Assembly (NCBI GenBank): GCA_005888675.1
Contig: VBBA01000147.1
Coordinates: 1 to 14,655 of the forward strand
Origin: Candidatus Bathyarchaeota archaeon
GTDB lineage: Archaea > Thermoproteota > Bathyarchaeia > 40CM-2-53-6
Reading direction: 5' to 3'
DNA length: 14,655 nucleotides
Shown here: one piece after another, positions 12,504 to 14,655 of the stretch
How positions within the stretch are numbered: the first letter of the stretch is position 1
How the letters are laid out: each line of letters starts with the position of its first letter
The notes under the pieces: generated by a model
The model's database searches: none
What the model was told of the DNA's origin: nothing
The model's input: only the letters and a program-made list of their open reading frames with translations
Position numbers and translations under genes: made by a program

Positions 12504-13133
12504 TTGGCAACAAAGACGAAATGGCAATTTGAAGCAGAATATATTCAAAGCTGTAACTGCGATTACGGGTGTCCCTGCAATTTCAACGGGTACCCGACCC
12601 ATGGCAATTGCGAGGCCCTAGTCGCCTATAATATCAGGAAGGGACGGTTCGCCAGCACTAAGCTGGACGGCGTCATCTTCGCTGAGGGATTATGGTGGCC
12701 CAAAGCGATTCACGAAGGGAACGGCATTGGCACCCTCTACATTGACGAAGGCGCGACTCCCGAGCAGAGAAAAGCGATTGAGCAAATCTTCAGCGGCAAA
12801 CATGGGGGCGGAGTATTCGAAATCTTTCCCCAGACCTTCGCCAAGACATTGCCAACGAAAGTGGCCAAGATTGACTTCCACTACAACGGTTACAATAGCT
12901 GGTTCAAAGTAGAAGGGCTTGGCGAAGTAAGATCAACATACATTACCAACCCAGTCTCGGGAGAGAAGTTCAAGGGAGAAGTAGTCCTCCCAGGCGGCAT
13001 TAACTGGAAACATGCTATCGTGACCAATATCAAGAAATGGTGGATGAAAGACCGCGACCTCCTGGCAACGCACCAGAACAGGGCCGGCTTCGTAACCACC
13101 GTTAAATTCAGCGACAAAGGCTGCATAGGATAA
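12504..13133 (+). CDS. DUF1326 family protein
   Basis: This 209-residue soluble protein belongs to DUF1326 (PF06986). The N-terminal signature is a Cys cluster, SCNCDYGCPCNFNGYPTHGNC, with Cys at 17, 19, 23, 25 and 36, arranged as CxC, CxC and a distant Cys, which suggests metal binding. A strand-rich body follows (KLDGVIFAEGLWWPKAIHEG, then GTLYIDEGATPEQRKAI, 77-93), with a closing GFVTTVKFS near the end. The molecular function is unknown. The start is TTG, well placed behind a TATA-like box; the upstream ATG at 12485 is in another frame. It is followed 129 bases later by a DUF2182 gene on the same strand. These two families are often neighbours in bacteria, from general knowledge, so a shared job is likely. 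Confidence 0.88.
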   Translation: MATKTKWQFEAEYIQSCNCDYGCPCNFNGYPTHGNCEALVAYNIRKGRFASTKLDGVIFAEGLWWPKAIHEGNGIGTLYIDEGATPEQRKAIEQIFSGKHGGGVFEIFPQTFAKTLPTKVAKIDFHYNGYNSWFKVEGLGEVRSTYITNPVSGEKFKGEVVLPGGINWKHAIVTNIKKWWMKDRDLLATHQNRAGFVTTVKFSDKGCIG

Positions 13134-13262
13134 GGATCGAGGAAGCTCTCGAACCGCCTCGTTGACAAACAAACCTTGCTCGTTCACCCTGTCAATATGC
13201 AGCCATCTTCGTAAATCTCCGTCGATTCCATTCCTACCGAAATTTGTTCTAGTGACCCTGTA

Positions 13263-14021
13263 GTGAAGACACTTCTCATCGCCCCGGCAACTAAGTTACC
13301 ACTGCCTGTTGCCATCTTGGCAGGGACATTGCTATCATTATCGACAGCGGCCTGGCTTCTGGTGGCTCAGTCCAGCATGCCTATGGCAGGGATGCTGGAC
13401 CCCGTCGCCCTAGGGCTGTTCACGGGAATCTGGGGAGTCGGAATGGTGGCCATGATGTTTCCCTCCCTCATACCCATGGTCTACACGGTCACGGTATCAG
13501 CACGGAAGAAGCTAAAAGATGACCAAGGAATCGGACGATTTCAACAACATGTTGCTTTTCTGCCAGCATCACTGTTCGTTTTGGGTTATGTTGCCGTCTG
13601 GACTTTTGTCGGCACCGTCTTCTACCTCGCAATAACTCTCTTGGCGCAACTCGGGTTTCCTGTTATGGGGTCCCTGGGTTTGTGGGCCGGCGTCACCATA
13701 TTTCTAACCGGGTTGTACCAGTTCAGCGGCTTCAAGCAGAGAGCCTTGATGAAATGCCGGAGTCCTATGAGTTTCATCATGATGCGTTGGAGAAATGGAA
13801 ACAGTGGAGCTGCCGTGATGGGCGTGGACTATGGCATGTTCTGTACAAAGTGCTGCTGGGTCCTCATGGCAGGGCTCTTGACGGTAGGAGCCATGAGCTT
13901 ACCCTTGATGGGGGTATTCTCCATCATCATCTTTGCCGAGAAACTGGGCCCGTTTGGACCCGCCATCTCAAAGCTGGTGGGAGCTGCCTTCTTAGCAACA
14001 GGAATCCTTCTGATCATCTAG
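13263..14021 (+). CDS. DUF2182 integral membrane protein (predicted metal-binding)
   Basis: This 252-residue membrane protein has about six or seven hydrophobic segments and belongs to DUF2182 (PF09948; COG5486, predicted metal-binding membrane protein). Signature pieces are WGVGMVAMMFPSLIPM (57-72), YQFSGFKQRALMKCRSP (152-168, with C165) and GMFCTKCCWVLM (191-202, with C194, C197 and C198). The many Met and Cys residues within or next to membrane helices suggest a soft-metal site such as copper, but this is inference. The partner is the DUF1326 protein encoded just upstream. The start is GTG at 13263. The 129-base gap has only a weak A/T-rich patch near 13210-13218, so the gene is either cotranscribed with DUF1326 or has its own weak promoter. 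The function of the pair is not known. Confidence 0.88.
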   Translation: MKTLLIAPATKLPLPVAILAGTLLSLSTAAWLLVAQSSMPMAGMLDPVALGLFTGIWGVGMVAMMFPSLIPMVYTVTVSARKKLKDDQGIGRFQQHVAFLPASLFVLGYVAVWTFVGTVFYLAITLLAQLGFPVMGSLGLWAGVTIFLTGLYQFSGFKQRALMKCRSPMSFIMMRWRNGNSGAAVMGVDYGMFCTKCCWVLMAGLLTVGAMSLPLMGVFSIIIFAEKLGPFGPAISKLVGAAFLATGILLII

Positions 14022-14156
14022 TCTAATTATTCGAACGCATGCGGCCTCTAGCTTATAGCTAATCGAAAAACGCTATCTGAAAGTCACTACTTTCTCAGGG
14101 ATTAACTCCCAGATCGTGCTCTTTCCGGAGCAAGAATCCTAAGCTGGAACGGGTTA

Positions 14157-14165
14157 GCTTAATAC
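14157..14165 (+). promoter_or_regulatory. TATA-like promoter
   Basis: GCTTAATAC is centred near 14161, 35 bases before the GTG at 14196, which predicts a leader of about 9 bases. The rest of the gap from 14022 shows nothing else recognisable. Confidence 0.5.
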
Positions 14166-14195
14166 TCCACTTCCGGCGCTATAGAATGCTGAGTA

Positions 14196-14453
14196 GTGTT
14201 GGAAGGGCAGAAATTCAAGGCACGCTTCTCAACGAGACTGCCTAACGGAGACTTTCTAGGCATCACAGTATGGCCAGGTAAGAGTGACCCTAACGCCGAG
14301 GTTCTGACTGTCCAAGTCCGTCATCAGACGGGTCAGGATTGGGAAACCGTTGGAAAGCTAGCAGTCTATCGAACATCTGATGGAAAATACTCTCTGCTTC
14401 CTGAGAGGACCCAACCAGCTGGTGCTCCTAAGACAGAAGCTGTTGCACAATAA
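14196..14453 (+). CDS. Unrecognised small soluble protein
   Basis: This 85-residue protein has no signal peptide or membrane segment. It reads as a small beta protein: FKARFSTRLPNGDFLGITVW, then PGKSDPNAEVLTVQVRHQTG, then DWETVGKLAVYRTSDGKYSLLP, followed by a disordered Pro/Ala tail. The alternating hydrophobic pattern with turns at PNGD, SDPN and TSDG fits a single antiparallel sheet. I do not recognise a named family, so no function is given. The start is GTG at 14196; the next codon is TTG and could serve instead. A TATA-like box at 14157-14165 supports a start here. It is a single gene, convergent with a short minus-strand coding candidate whose stop lies 16 bases away. Confidence 0.65.
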   Translation: MLEGQKFKARFSTRLPNGDFLGITVWPGKSDPNAEVLTVQVRHQTGQDWETVGKLAVYRTSDGKYSLLPERTQPAGAPKTEAVAQ

Positions 14454-14468
14454 TCGTGACGTCTGAAC

Positions 14469-14579
14469 TCAATTCAGAATTAGGTGGCTGACTCCGAACT
14501 CGTGCCATAGATATCGCTGCTCAACTGCTTCGTGATACGCCTCTTTCACTCGATCAATCCCAGCAATCGTACTGAGCAT
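14469..14579 (-). CDS. Short coding candidate at the right edge
   Basis: On the minus strand an ATG at 14579 opens 36 codons ending at TGA 14469-14471. The residues (STIAGIDRVKEAYHEAVEQR, then YLWHEFGVSHLILN) have the look of a real amphipathic helix plus a short end. The frame is open further upstream to 14633, with a GTG at 14585, but a TAA closes it at 14634-14636. It may be a small protein, or the surviving C-terminal part of a longer gene broken by a frameshift near 14634. I do not recognise a family. Confidence 0.35.
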   Translation of the reverse strand: MLSTIAGIDRVKEAYHEAVEQRYLWHEFGVSHLILN

Positions 14580-14655
14580 GGCCACAAAGGCAGGCTGTTT
14601 TGTATGGAATTGGTAGGATATTCTGGTAATCCGTTAAGAATCCGGAATCCTGCCA

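Noticed and set aside
14464..14477. CTGAA / TTCAG inverted repeat between convergent stops as a terminator
   Set aside because: Only five base pairs and no T run on either side, so it is too weak to list.
1..14655. CRISPR arrays, insertion sequences, phage or defence gene clusters
   Set aside because: No regularly spaced repeats, transposase, integrase, or known defence proteins were seen on either strand. The P-loop protein at 282-827 is too small and isolated to suggest defence.

Overview
The window looks archaeal. The best evidence is upstream of the genes: A/T-rich TATA-like boxes (for example near 2591, 3125, 4483, 9549, 12468 and 14161) lie about 30-45 bases before start codons. This spacing predicts very short leaders, and TTG and GTG starts are common. 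A tRNA-Leu(CAG) gene carries an encoded CCA end and an apparent 31-base insertion at an unusual position, as seen with archaeal tRNA introns. Many secreted proteins combine a signal peptide, beta-rich domains with N-glycosylation sequons, and a single membrane anchor. A TACK-type archaeon (Nitrososphaerota/Bathyarchaeota-like, perhaps from soil) fits the style, but the sequence alone does not prove the lineage. No rRNA, CRISPR array, insertion sequence or phage genes were seen.

Left part (1-2965). The 3' end of an unrecognised plus-strand gene (2-268) converges on a compact minus-strand operon: methyltransferase (2554-1790), second methyltransferase (1763-852) and a small P-loop kinase-like protein (827-282), with gaps of about 25 bases and one clear promoter at the head. 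A two-TM membrane protein (2965-2624, minus) lies behind that promoter.

Central part (3156-11440). This is a patchwork of mostly single genes on both strands, dominated by exported or surface proteins: a C-terminally anchored beta protein (3156-3776), a small secreted protein (4908-4621), a cohesin-like plus dockerin protein (6350-7189), an N-terminally anchored beta protein (7766-7242), a large anchored surface protein with a proline-rich cytoplasmic tail (9508-8171), and a fibronectin-III protein (10442-11440). Among them are an unrecognised soluble protein (4445-4020), a two-TM protein (5064-5339), a PrsW-family membrane protease (6104-5376), a DUF2277 protein (7892-8161) and a DoxX-family membrane protein (10146-9667). 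Some of these genes are followed by T-rich or C-run/T-run termination-like tracts.

Right part (11441-14655). A DUF5519 (luciferase-domain) protein is followed by the tRNA-Leu, then the DUF1326-DUF2182 pair, which may form a metal-related membrane system. Next come a small unrecognised soluble protein (14196-14453) and a short minus-strand coding candidate at the edge. The most unusual features are the interrupted tRNA, the repeated C-run/T-run tracts, the cohesin-like/dockerin protein, and the DoxX gene, whose family-like N-terminus lies upstream of the only usable start codon.
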